NCBI GenBank assembly: GCA_024305745.1
Contig: JAHRBS010000010.1
Location: 751,501-815,500 of the forward strand
DNA: 64,000 nt
Origin: Polyporus tsugae
Lineage: Eukaryota > Basidiomycota > Agaricomycetes > Polyporales > Polyporaceae
Direction of reading: 5' to 3'
The position numbers were made by a program, and so were the translations under genes. Shown one piece after another: positions 1 to 10,235 of this stretch. The notes beneath the pieces were generated by a model, which saw only the letters and a program-made list of their open reading frames with translations, searched no databases and was not told the DNA's origin. Numbering within the stretch: the first letter of the stretch is position 1; each line of letters begins with the position of its first letter.

Positions 1-472
1 GATGGTAACCAGATAAGTAGCTGACAACCTGAACCTCCTCTTCAAGTAAGTACTCCCAGTCTCAAATCGCAAATCCGGCCCATCCCGTTCCGGTCCGGCT
101 CCTCCCCCTCCGTCCCCGGATACACAGCCACCGGCACACTTACTTACGTTGACAACGCCGACGAGCCATGATATGATATTCCCGTCTTGCAACTTGCACT
201 TGCCTTTAGCCATAAGTACATTGTTTCCTACCACACCACTTCTTGTACTTGGACACTCGTCCCAACCATAGCCACCTCAACGCGTGAACGTCTGCCTGCA
301 CCGAGACAAGCTCCTATTTACGCCGCCTTGATCGAATAGCGTGTGTCATAACATCTCGTCCAGGCATAATTGTCTTGAGCATGAAACGTCTCGAACAGCG
401 CCGTCCACTCTCCTCCACTTCGGCCACCTCGTGACCTGAGCGAGAAACTCGAAGCTGCCCTCCCGCTCGCAA
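1..472. other. Unassigned left edge
   Basis: I see no supportable gene here. The stretch lies downstream of the MED10 stop codon (MED10 reads leftward), so part of it should be MED10 3' UTR. Several GTAAGT-like and pyrimidine-rich stretches could belong to a gene truncated by the window edge, but no exon chain can be defended. Confidence 0.4.
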
Positions 473-1376
473 TTAAGCCCCGTTCGGAAGTCCGTTTATA
501 TGCCCGCTCGGCCCAGACAACCCATCTTCCTCCATCTTGATCCCATGCGTCCCCGCAGCAGTCAGCATCGCCGACCCCATGAGATGCTCTCCCAGGTCTG
601 GGAAGTTTTGCACCAGTGCCTCGTCCAGCATCCTCCTGTACGACTGCACACAAAACAGTCTTTATTAGCCACATACTTCCCAAACATGTCCGCCCCCAGC
701 AACCAAACCGTCACGACGGAACTAGGCGGGTAGGAGCGCTTACTTCGATCGCGTGTATCTTCCCGTTCATGAACTGGTTTTCCGTCGCCGCCCGCTCCAG
801 CCGTTCTTTGGTGAGCAACATCGGATTCCGCGAGTTGTCGATGTCCGCCAGGACCTGCAGAGGCACCCTCGTCGTGATTGTCTCCGACATCTTCTCGAGC
901 ATGCCCAGCGATTCGATGACGTGATTTCTGGGACCATGGATATCGCCAACGCCACCGTCAGCAACGAGCAAGTAGACACGCCGACACACCAGGCAAGGAA
1001 GATGGACGGACTGGGACTGGGGGCGCAATCGACGGCAACGAACAAGCCCGAGACCGCCGTTCATGAGCATTAATCAGGCGGAGCTTTCGTTCTTGTCCGT
1101 CAATCAAGACAGGGGGCACGAGGATGGCTGCGAGAGGCTCAACTTCGAGTAAGTTACTCACACTCGGGCACCGACGTTCTTTCCGTTCCCCGGCTTGTCC
1201 TTCTCCTTCGTCAAGTCACTCACGACCGTGATCCCTAGGTCGTAGAGCTTCTGTGCGAGATTGAGGAGCTCGATCTCCAGGTCGCCCTGCGGCCCTGGGG
1301 GTGGAGGCGACTCCGACTCGCGCGGACTGTCCGGAGCCTGAGGAACGGGGGCGGAGACTGGAGTGGGTGTAGACAT
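473..1376 (-). CDS. MED10: Mediator complex subunit 10 (Nut2 family)
   Basis: Subunit of the middle module of Mediator, which bridges transcription activators and RNA polymerase II in the nucleus. Three exons, 1162-1376, 744-927 and 473-643, join in frame to 189 residues. A Pro/Ser-rich leader of about 28 residues precedes the Med10 domain, which starts at LEIELLNLAQKLYDLGITVV. The family hallmark follows across the second exon: a hydrophobic helix, then PLQVLADIDNSRNPMLLTKE and a run of charged residues ending NGKIHAIE. The last exon gives SYRRMLDEALVQNFPDL and a short glycine-rich tail. The start chosen is the ATG before STPTPVS; an ATG 33 bases upstream is in frame but adds residues not typical of the family. 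The first intron (234 nt) is long for this genome. Length is normal for fungal Med10. Confidence 0.9.
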
Positions 1377-1564
1377 GATGTTACGGGCCATGGCTGAGAA
1401 GGACGGCAACTATTATTTGGGAACTGGCTCGCCGGCAAAGTGTGCGACGCTGGTCGACTCGGAGTCGGAAGAGGGAACAAGACCCTTTAGACGCTCGGCC
1501 CTGGCCCATCTAGATCTGCCGCGGGCGATACTCATGATACTCAACGCCGCGCGACTCATGCCAT

Positions 1565-1925
1565 GACCTTCTTACTTCGCTCCGCTCAAGGGCCGAAGGA
1601 ACAAAATAAGCCTCCGACGGAGTGAGTGCTGCTTGTCTTGTTATTTCTATGATATTTACTATGTATAAATAGCTCTGTTTCAGAGGCAGGGTGTTGTCTG
1701 CGATAGTAGGACGTTCGTTTCGTTCACGAGCCGATTCCTAAGATACTACCTGCTGTCCGTTAAAGTTGTAACATACGACAAAAAATTCGACCCAGGAGAA
1801 TTGCATGGAGGATATCTGGATGAGTCAACTAGCATATGCATTTGCAAACTTCTCAAAGCGTCTTCACGGTGAAGACATGTTCAGAAGCTCGGAACCGGTT
1901 CACGATGTGGCGTCGTGAGCCTTGT
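1565..1925 (+). repeat. Diverged direct copy of the 3' end of the small gene at 5.1-5.5 kb
   Basis: The first 50 bases nearly match 5488-5538, the 3' coding end of the micro-exon gene (residues DLLTSLRSGAEGTKQA there; DLLTSLRSRAEGTK and a stop here). Similarity continues, weaker and with indels, through blocks such as GTTGTAACATACG and AGAAGCTCGG to about 1925, matching 5630-5835. It is therefore a pseudo-copy of that gene's last exon plus downstream DNA, without the upstream micro-exons. It abuts the inverted pseudogene arm directly. Confidence 0.7.
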
Positions 1926-1926
1926 G

Positions 1927-2745
1927 GGGACGATGATGCGGACGATGTGGTCCACCGGCTCCTGGGATGCTTGCTGATGCTTGGAGGACCGCGGATGGAC
2001 AGACGTCGGTTGTGAGGTGTCTTCATGGTGGGTATTGAACACATTATGGGCAGTCTTGGGTGAAGCTGGGGCTCTGGGGCTTGCGACCGGCGGTGTTTGG
2101 AGAGGACAGGAAAAAGCCGGCAACAGCTTACGATTCGCTCATGGCTGCAAATACACGGCCACTTGTAAGTCACGGAAAGAACACCGGGCAGTCGAGGGCG
2201 TCGGAGAGCAGATCCTCGAGGATGGTACGCTTCTCTTCATTCCTTTCTTCCGCACACTGTATAGATTGAGGATCCTGGGAGTACATTATAGAGCGCGCAC
2301 TGTCGCAAATCGGGACTGGCACGTACTGGGCTTGCGGCATACAAACTGGGGCTCCTGGTGGAGTAGCCGCTCTCTACGTCCTCTTGCCCTCTCTTCCACC
2401 TCCACTGCGTGGATGACCTGGGGATTTTGCTAGGCTGTTCTGGGACACGTCTCTTGCTGCTGGGAACGAGGTTAAAGCGATGTGGTAGTGGGGATTTCTG
2501 GATCTCCTTCAGGTTCGTCCGGATCGTGGTCGTTCGCGTGAGACCTGTAGGTGACGGGATCTTCTCTTGGTGGAACTGCTGGGCGAAGGAGAGGACGGTA
2601 CAAGTACTGCTGCGGGTGTGCCCGTACGAGTATACACTGTTTCTGCTGAGGGAGTCACCGGATGGGAAGATGCCCAGGCCGTCTGTGCGAGAAGGGAGAG
2701 GAGAGATGGTGTTCGGAGTCGTAGCCATGTTACCCAAGACCAAGG
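1927..2745 (-). pseudogene. Truncated inverted copy of the 6.3-7.8 kb gene
   Basis: Read on the minus strand this is the upstream region and first part of the gene at 6326-7846. From 2742 down to about 2262 I find no mismatch to 5924-6404 (about 480 bp). Beyond that the copies diverge, with substitutions, indels and a loss of roughly 110 bp. The counterpart of the start codon is at 2340, but the frame ends after 56 codons (stop at 2170-2172) exactly where the deletion joins. Homology stops near 1930, within the serine-rich segment corresponding to about 6896. The rest of the gene is absent. I call it a dead fragment; whether it is transcribed cannot be judged. Confidence 0.75.
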
Positions 2746-3047
2746 TGTTCGGGGGGACATATATAGGGGACCTGTATTCCGCAGTTATAGCCTGGGAAGC
2801 GATCTGAACAACGCACGAGTCCACTACTCCGGGGCCTAGACGTCAAAGGCGTCAGTTATACGAAGAGATATAAGAAGGAAAGGAAGAGACGAACCTGAAG
2901 CACCCGTGAACACCGACAGCGAACCCATAAGGAGCGGACAGAAAGAGAAGAGTGTGACGGAGGAAGAAGTAATCGCATAGCTAGAAAGAAGGGAATGACC
3001 GCCTCGCCAGCGTCCTCAACGTCGTCGTCATGTGTCGATGTCGTGAC

Positions 3048-4662
3048 CTAGGCCTGGGTCGGGTTGTAGATTGGGAAGAGGCGGGAGTGGAGGAAGGCCT
3101 GCTTGATACGCTCGTTGAGGAAGGCGTATGCCGTCACATACGTGACGTCGGTAGAGTCGGTCAGGCCGGCACCGCCGATAACCATGCCGACGATACCATA
3201 GTTGGCGTCACCGACAACAGACCCGGAGTCCCCGGGGGCGGAGAAAGCGCCGTCCATGTTGCTGTAGGAGTAGACAGCGATCTCCCTAGACGTTGAGTGA
3301 ATAGCGTAGTCCTTGTACTCTCGAACGAAGGATTCGATGCCGGTCGCGCGACCAAGGGTAACACCAGTGATGGCGCCGTTCTTGACGACTATGATGCACT
3401 CCTCTCCATTCATGTCTAGCATGGTCAAATGGCCAAGCTTGTCGTACGTGACGATGTCTCGGAGCTGCATCAAGCCACCACACGGATACTTGAATTTGGC
3501 GCGGGTCTCGGCATCAGGATACATCTTCATCATGAATTGGTAAGGCGTAAGTTTGAATCCTGGATGTAATAGTTAGTTAGGGTAGACGACCTCGGTGACA
3601 TAGATCGAAACGTACCGAGATGAACAACGTTGCCTCGGAAGGCGTCCCAGTCGAACTTGGCGCGGTTGAGCTCAACGAGAGCCCAATCTTCGGTAGACTT
3701 GCTGTCGCCGGTACCGACGGAAATGGGAGGGGCGTAGACGACGTGTCCCAGAATGCGCTGGCTCTCCGCGCTCCAGAAGTTGGTGATGTTACGATGGAAC
3801 TCGAGTACGCTCGCCTTCGATACCTGCGCCTCTTCCAGCTTGCGCGTAATCTCCTGCCGCTTGGAAGTTGTCTTGGGGTCCTCGCCCTCGACGTGCTCCC
3901 CAAGAGCCGTAAGCTCTTCCTCGTAGCCGTCGAGCATGAAGTCCCAGTGGCCAATCTTGTCCATGATCGCCTCGAGAGCGTTCTGGAAGGCCCTGCTGCC
4001 AAGGTGGATGACCTCGCGACGAGGGATGCTGTTATTCTTGCGGTGGTAGAGCTCGTTGGGATACTTGCTGGGCGGGAGAGCAACGTGACGAGCGGTGAGG
4101 AGGAAGACCCGGTCGCTCTCACCGCCTTCGCGGAGATAGAGACAGCCCGTTCCTTCGAAGTACGGGAAGGCCTTGGGAGCAATCTGAAGACCAAGTGCCG
4201 GAGTGAAGGGAACGCGTACGTCGACTGTGGGGTCGGCAGAGGAGACGTGGTGGAGGAGCTGCGGTCCGGCGTACCGGGTGTAGATAGACTCACAGAACGC
4301 AATGTCGACGCCGGTGATCGCATACTCCAAGAGGAGCTCCTTGCAGAGAGAGTGCCGGGGAGTACGCCCACCCACAAGAAGAGGGGACCAGGTTCCATTT
4401 CGGCTTCAGCAAAGCGGACGGGGTCGATGCTCGTCCACTTGAGCTCCATAGAGTCGAAGAACTTGTAGATTTTCTCGCCGAGCTCGTGCCACACGCTCGA
4501 GATCGCGTGGGTGCAGACAGGGCGGGCCTCCTTGGGGACGCGCTGGGCCTGAGGGCCGCTAGGGAGCGGCCAGGCGGGGCCGGTGTGGTAGATGGAAAGG
4601 GGATTGGAAGGGAGGCCAAAGAAGTCGTTGTGAGCCTCGTCTAGAGGCGCATGAGAGTGCAT
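3048..4662 (-). CDS. Trypsin-like (chymotrypsin-fold) protease-domain protein, frame broken once
   Basis: Two exons, 3616-4662 and 3048-3559, with a 56-nt intron. The protein would be 518 residues if one frame break is ignored. The triad of a trypsin-like peptidase can be seen in order: His in LLTARHVALP, Asp in STEDWALVEL and Ser in SAPGDSGSVVGD. About 170 residues precede the first strand and a charged helical segment (GEHVEGEDPKTTSKRQEI) lies between His and Asp. There is no signal peptide, so an intracellular location is likely. Near 4340-4350 the frame changes inside a CTCTCTCT tract. Removing one CT unit restores a continuous reading (PGTLCKELLLEYAITGVDI), so this is a real frameshift or a base-call slip. 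The start at 4662 is the first ATG of the open segment; an upstream exon is possible. The gene sits between the two inverted repeat arms. Substrate unknown. Confidence 0.65.
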
Positions 4663-5137
4663 CTCTGTGACGACCTTCCCGATGTCGAGCTCGTCAACTG
4701 CAGTGGTGGTCGAGGAAGAAGAAGATCCGGCGTTTCGAGTCTTGCAATCGCTACAGAAGTCCTACTGTATTCTTCTTTGGACGTCACTAGAACGAGAGAG
4801 CAAACTTGAAAACGAAAATATTGAGTACGAGCAGATAGCAAAAGTTAAGGTGCTGACTTGTAAAGCGGCAGTCGTAAGCTATTGGATCCTGACTGCAGAC
4901 TTGAATTGATTTCTGCACAAAGAAGCTAAGCTAAGGCTGCATAGAGTACCTCAGGCTGTGTCACAACACAGAGAAGAGCCGTTATTTAAACGCTCGGCCC
5001 TCACTTGAATTGACACCCGCGGGTTCTCAACGTCAACGCTCACCACGTTGCTAGATTCTGTCTACATTCATCCGTGAGCTTTTAATCTCTCTAGGCAATC
5101 TCGAACCACCTACTGATAGCATCGCATCTCAATAGCA

Positions 5138-5538
5138 ATGAACCGGTATCTTACTCTCAACCCCGGCCCCTTCTCCAACAAGTCCGACGTCTCATTTGTT
5201 TTTCTCTCGCAGCGGTCCCATCATCCTCGTAAGAAGAGGCGCATATAGCATGGCTTTCTCACTACCTGACAGCATAACATAGACTATCGATGAAGCAGAA
5301 GTAGGTAACTCGGTTTCTACGCGATACTATCGGCGCCTCACGACAAGTTGCAGTACCTTCTCGACCAGCTGGTACAATTTCTTACCCAGCGGCATCGCAC
5401 CTCGAGAATCTAACCCCCTGGATATGTTAGCCTGCCCCAGAAAAAGATGAAGATGAGCTTGTAACCAAACTGCGCAAGCGACTGCAGGACCTTCTTACTT
5501 CGCTCCGCTCAGGGGCCGAAGGGACGAAGCAAGCCTGA
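5138..5538 (+). CDS. Small protein of five exons, four of them micro-exons
   Basis: I do not recognise the family. Exons 5138-5145, 5213-5228, 5283-5300, 5354-5371 and 5431-5538 (8, 16, 18, 18 and 108 nt) join to 55 residues: MNRGPIILTIDEAEYLLDQL, then an acidic linker (PAPEKDEDE), then an amphipathic helix (LVTKLRKRLQDLLTSLRSG) and a short tail. All four introns are 53-67 nt. Donors are GTATCT, GTAAGA, GTAGGT and GTACAA. The acceptors end CGCAG, CATAG, TGCAG and TTAG, the first after a strong pyrimidine tract. The chance of four such introns keeping frame and giving a helix-rich product is low. A diverged copy of the last exon lies at 1565. The helical, charged character suggests a subunit of a larger complex, but that is inference only. 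Confidence 0.65.
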
Positions 5539-5835
5539 ATTGAGTCGTCAACCATTCGCAAGCTATATGCGTTCGGTAAAGTTCGTCCCTATGTCTTCTG
5601 ATATATATCTTTCACAACTTCCCCTGACACAGAGGCTAGCGGCTGTCCGCGATCCCGTAAGAGGATGTCCGAATCGATCACGAGCAAGTTCTTACGATAC
5701 TGTCCGTCATCATTGTAACATACGGCAGAAATCGGGGGAGGAGAATTACATGGACATAGAAGCCACCTTCTTCACCGTGAAGTCTGGTCAGAAGCTCGGC
5801 ACCGGTCCTCGATGTGGCGTCGTGAGCCTGGTTCA
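5488..5835 (+). repeat. Source copy of the direct repeat (pair of 1565-1925)
   Basis: Overlaps the last 51 bases of the micro-exon gene and continues about 300 bp downstream. By eye the coding part is about 90% identical to the left copy and the non-coding part roughly 70-80%, with indels. The right copy ends about 90 bp before the start of the inverted-repeat homology. Confidence 0.65.
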
Positions 5836-5923
5836 TTTTTCTCTTCCACATACTTCCTCCGTTCTCCTGGAGCAATCCTCAAGTCGCATCCCAGGCTACA
5901 ATAGCGGGTGGTCCGGAACAACC

Positions 5924-6900
5924 TGGTCTTGGGTAACATGGCTACGACTCCGAACACCATCTCTCCTCTCCCTTCTCGCACAGACGGCCTGGGCATCTTC
6001 CCATCCGGTGACTCCCTCAGCAGAAACAGTGTATACTCGTACGGGCACACCCGCAGCAGTACTTGTACCGTCCTCTCCTTCGCCCAGCAGTTCCACCAAG
6101 AGAAGATCCCGTCACCTACAGGTCTCACGCGAACGACCACGATCCGGACGAACCTGAAGGAGATCCAGAAATCCCCACTACCACATCGCTTTAACCTCGT
6201 TCCCAGCAGCAAGAGACGTGTCCCAGAACAGCCTAGCAAAATCCCCAGGTCATCCACGCAGTGGAGGTGGAAGAGAGGGCAAGAGGACGTAGAGAGCGGC
6301 TACTCCACCAGGAGCCCCAGTTTGTATGCCGCAAGCCCAGTACGTGCCAGTCCCGATTTGCGACAGTGCGCGCTCTATAATGTACTCCCAGGATCCTCAA
6401 TCTACACGGTTTGCGGAAGAAAGGAACGAAGAGAAGCGTACCATCCTCGAGGATCTGCTCTCCGACGCCCTAGACTCCCCGGTGTTCGATTGCATCGCAA
6501 CATTTAGTCCTCCCTGCACACCATCCCCGCAAACCCAGACGGTCTCGCCACCATCCTTCACGCTTGTTCAAGATCACCCTAACCACAAGTCTCGACCGTA
6601 CTCGACGACGCCTGATTCTTTCCGTGAGTTACAAATGTCCATGGATTTGCAGCCATCAACGAATAGCGACCGTAAGCTGTTGCCGGCTTTCTCCTCTCCT
6701 CTCCTCACCCCGCCGGTCGCAAGCCCCAGAGACGGCGCTCAATTCTGTGAGGACGTCATCCCAGCTTTACCCGCGACTGCCCAGGATGTGTTCAATACCC
6801 GCCATGAACTTGACACCCCACAACCGACGTCCGTCCATCCGCTGTCCTCCAAGCGTCCCAAGAGCCGGCGGACCACATCGTCCGCATCATCTTCATCCAG
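5924..6900 (+). repeat. Right arm of a long inverted repeat
   Basis: Pairs with 1930-2742 in the opposite orientation. The distal 480 bp (5924-6404) appear identical in the two arms; the proximal part (6405-6896) has diverged, with a roughly 110-bp segment present only here. The identical part covers the whole region upstream of the 6326 start codon plus its first 26 codons. The spacer between arms is about 3.2 kb and holds the protease and the micro-exon gene. Confidence 0.8.
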
Positions 6901-7846
6901 GGACTTTTTCATCTGCGGGGGCCTAGACACCTCCGGCTCCACGTACTCGCAAACCTCGCTGCACAGCAGCCTCGGAGCCACTGCCGGGAACCAGTTGCAG
7001 GCGACAAGCCGCCGCGCGACGGACGGCAGCTTCGCGTCGTTCACGTCCTCCGACTCTCGCCGGCGCAAGTTCGCAGTGCGCCGCCAGGCCATCTACGCAG
7101 AGTACGGCTTCAAGCTCGCGTTCCCTGAGTCGGACTCCTCGTCCTCGATCCGGCACACGCACATCCCTACGAGCTCGAGCAGGGACTTCGCCGAGCCGGG
7201 GTCCAGCCGGGCTGCGTCCGCACATATGGGCCCTCGCTCCGTGTGGTCGGCTTCCACGTCCGCCGCATCCATACGATCGCAGCTGCAGCACGATATGGAC
7301 GCGGATCCAGCAGACGACGACGACCCGCGATATTCGGAGCACCTGGACCTACCCTACCCTTCGACCCTCAGCCTAGCCAACCTATCCAACGCGGAGCGGT
7401 TCTCCGTCCAAGACGCCTTCCTATCGTCCAGCCGCAACCCGCTCCTCGACGACTACGCCGACCTCATGACGAGCACACCGCCGGCGAAGCCGCGCCCCCA
7501 GGCTCAGCACTCCGCGTCGATGAACCGTCGTCCGCCCCTCGCCTCCCTGCTGGAAGTTGAAGCCCCTCCCACCAACCCCGGAGAACGCCTGACAACGGAC
7601 GCGGGCATTTACTCCTGCGGCTTCGAATGGCAGCCCTGGCCCCCTCTGCGCCTGGCGGGAATCGATCCGGAGAGCGGATGTGCCATCATCCGCCCCTCGT
7701 CCAGCACGCTGGAGCGCGCGCAGATGTTTGCGAAGTGGCAGGACGATCCCGGACACCACCCCATCGTTCAACAGCTGCTCAATGCCGTGGATTTAGCCAT
7801 CCGCGAGTGGACCCGGGGCTTGTTCGTCATTAATGAATATGTCTGA
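6326..7846 (+). CDS. Uncharacterised Ser/Pro-rich protein
   Basis: A single open frame of 506 residues that I do not recognise. It begins MPQAQYVPVPICDSARSIM and has an acidic helix (EERNEEKRTILEDLLSDAL). A long Ser/Thr/Pro-rich region with SSSSR and RRTTSSASSSS tracts follows, suggesting disorder and phosphorylation. The C-terminal 100 residues are more ordered and aromatic (YSCGFEWQPWPPLRLAGIDP) and end in a helix (QLLNAVDLAIREWTRGLFVI). There is no signal peptide or membrane segment. The frame 5908-6507 upstream is also open and could supply a 5' exon through an intron I could not place, so the N-terminus is uncertain. A truncated inverted copy lies at 1.9-2.7 kb. Confidence 0.55.
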   Translation: MPQAQYVPVPICDSARSIMYSQDPQSTRFAEERNEEKRTILEDLLSDALDSPVFDCIATFSPPCTPSPQTQTVSPPSFTLVQDHPNHKSRPYSTTPDSFRELQMSMDLQPSTNSDRKLLPAFSSPLLTPPVASPRDGAQFCEDVIPALPATAQDVFNTRHELDTPQPTSVHPLSSKRPKSRRTTSSASSSSRDFFICGGLDTSGSTYSQTSLHSSLGATAGNQLQATSRRATDGSFASFTSSDSRRRKFAVRRQAIYAEYGFKLAFPESDSSSSIRHTHIPTSSSRDFAEPGSSRAASAHMGPRSVWSASTSAASIRSQLQHDMDADPADDDDPRYSEHLDLPYPSTLSLANLSNAERFSVQDAFLSSSRNPLLDDYADLMTSTPPAKPRPQAQHSASMNRRPPLASLLEVEAPPTNPGERLTTDAGIYSCGFEWQPWPPLRLAGIDPESGCAIIRPSSSTLERAQMFAKWQDDPGHHPIVQQLLNAVDLAIREWTRGLFVINEYV

Positions 7847-8009
7847 GTCACTAGTGAATACGTCTGAGGCTGGAGTCGAACAATGGGGGCATCTATTCAC
7901 ATTTTCGATTTGTGGCGGGTGTTCAATGTAGCGATGGCGTCTTCCTTCTTGCAGAGCTAGTTATACAATAGCATTCACCGGAGGTACATATTATTGTGTA
8001 GATGTGGGG

Positions 8010-9931
8010 TCAACGCGATGCGACGAGTCGCCAGTCGCCCTGCAAGACGTCTGTCCACTGGAAGGTCTCGTCCGCTGCCCCACCCTCATCGTCAGCAACT
8101 ACACCTCCGAAAGATACCTCCCCCGCACCAGCCTCAGCGATCGGCTCCACGACAAGCTGGTCGGCACACTGGGTAACACGTGCGACATACAAGAGCATCT
8201 CAGGTGTAAGTGTCGCAACGTTGATGCCCAATGCCTACGTGCGACGACATGAACGATTGAAGCACTCGACTAGATACAAGGAAGCTCACCTTCCAAGCAA
8301 CGGTTGTTCCTACCGCCAGCTGGGACTTGTCCGTAATCTTCCGCAACGAGTCCCACCGAGCCACAACAACAGCATGCTCCACGGCCTCCCCATTGACAGC
8401 CTTGGCCGCAACGCCATTTGCTGTACCCGCCTGGACGGCGGGAAAGGCAGCCTGAGCGCTCTCGTCATCGTATGGGAGACCCCCTTCGAACGTCTCGTCC
8501 GCCTCCTGGTCCCAGGCATCCTCGACCGGCGCCTTCTTTTTCTTTTTCTTGTTCTTCCGCTTCGACGACCACATGCCCTCTTCCACGTCCACACTCGTGA
8601 CGAAAACGTTGGGCGGCAGCAACCCAAGCTCCTGCTTCTCGGATGGTGGGACCAACCGAGGCTGTGGCTGTCGTGTCCGTTGGGGTGCCTCCTGGACTTG
8701 CAGAGATGCCTCGACCATGGGCGTGTCTGCGTCGGTACCTATCTGCGGCTCGGCGTCTGCGAAGGTAATCTTTGGTGGAATGCCCCGTGTGAGCGCGTCC
8801 TTGAACCCGCGCCGCTTGTTCTTGTTCGATAAGGACGCCATCATGAACACCGGCGGTTCGACCTCTGCTTCCTCGTTCAGAGCTCTTTCCTTGCCTTTGC
8901 GGGAAGGCTGCTCAGATTCCGGTTCTTGAGAAGGGGGGGACGCGGTCGTGAGAGCAGGCTCGAGAGTGTTGGCGCGAACGCCGAGGGGTATGTCGTTCAC
9001 GCTGGCAGGCTCGGCGGTGAGGACGAGGCGTTCGTACATTTTCTTTCGGCGTCGGCGTAGGTTGCGATTATGCGTCGAGGGCTTCCCCTGCCCGGGAGGG
9101 ACGGGAGGACCAGCGATGGTGCTTGGGGATAGGTCAGCATTTAAACAGGACATGTCCTTGTGCTGTTACTCACGCCTTCGGAACGGACCCGTGTGTCTTC
9201 GATGCGGCGGTGCCATGTTTTGAGGCGCTCTTCGAAGTCTTGTTCCGCGAAGGCTGCACCGATGGTGGGGTGGAGTCGGAAGACGACGACGACGCTGAAG
9301 AATCGGAGTCGGACGAGGAGTCTGATTCGGAGGAACTAGAGTCTGAGTCGGATGAGTCGCTTTCTGACTCAGAGCTGGGGTCGGAACTGGAGTCTGTGGA
9401 CGCATCGGAGGAGGGGGGTGGCATACGTCGTTTCATGTGTGCGGGACCAACAGAAGGGATTGCTTCGGGTGCCTTGGAAAGAGCTCTTCCGTCGTTCGCC
9501 TTGGATCGCTTCCTAGCCGGACTACCCGTGTCTTATCAAAAGTCAGTCTAGATATGATCGCTTGAATTTCTGCTACTCACCTTGGGGTGCTGCCTTGCGC
9601 TTTTGTGACGGAGGGGCATGAGCCTTCTTGAGACTATGGAGGAGACGGGTAGCTACTATGAGAGCCTTGGTTGGGAGAGGAAAAGCGCAGGGAGTGACTG
9701 GACATACATTATGAGATCTCCATCGCGGATGACGTCGATTGGGCTCGAGTGAAGAAGCTCGAAATCGTCGAGGAGAAGAATGAGGTCTTGTGCGCGCACA
9801 CCGGCGTGATTGAAGGGGAGGAGGTCTGCGCAGAGGGCTGTTTTGAGGTCATGTATGGTGGGAATGGCATGTGCGCTGAACCAGGCCTTGACATGGGGCA
9901 GCGGCGCGACACTCTCGACTTTCACGCGCAT
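8010..9931 (-). CDS. Coilin-like protein
   Basis: Five exons, 9708-9931, 9581-9633, 9174-9531, 8290-9121 and 8010-8234, give 563 residues. The N-terminal 75 residues (MRVKVESVAPLPHVKAWF ... ILLLDDFELLHSSPIDVIRD) match the self-associating coilin N-terminal ubiquitin-like fold. A long disordered middle follows, with Ser/Asp/Glu runs of the nucleolar-shuttling type and a Lys cluster (SSKRKNKKKKKKAPVEDAW). The C-terminus (VARWDSLRKITDKSQLAVGT, then the last exon with NVATLTPEMLLYVARV) resembles the coilin Tudor-like domain. This three-part architecture is that of coilin, the scaffold of Cajal bodies, which act in snRNP maturation. Sequence identity to animal or plant coilin is low by eye, so the call rests on order, composition and end motifs. 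Divergent from SEC63, with 304 bp between start codons. Confidence 0.7.
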
Positions 9932-10235
9932 GGCCGGTCAGAGGGTGACTGGATGGCCAGGGGGGTTGAGGTGACCGCTGGTGTCGACGAGTTCAGATCC
10001 AGCGCTAGACCTGGGGAACGATAAGCGCCCGGCGATGAGGCGACTCACGTGGCAGCTGAAATGTATGCGCTAGCAGCCACGTCCAACGGCCATCGACCGA
10101 CCCTCATCTTCCTCCTGCCACGCCGGGCTCGACGTGTTCGTCTCCCACTCCCTTTCTTCTCTTTTTCACGTCCTTGGGGCCCCGCTCTCTGTACTCTAGC
10201 AACAAAGATCTCGATACCAGCTTCCGCCGGCCAAC

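Noticed and set aside
5908..6507. Separate 199-residue gene starting MVRNNLVLG
   Set aside because: It overlaps the better-supported frame from 6326, its 3' half lies in another frame of that gene, and the composition is irregular. It may contain a 5' exon, but none could be joined.
6635..6663. Intron in the 6.3-7.8 kb gene (GTGAGTTAC ... TTTGCAG)
   Set aside because: Only 29 nt, far below the 44-75 nt seen elsewhere, and the frame is open through it.
1565..6900. DNA transposon with inverted terminal repeats carrying the protease as cargo
   Set aside because: The arms are pieces of a host gene, not terminal repeats. There is no transposase and no target-site duplication that I can find.
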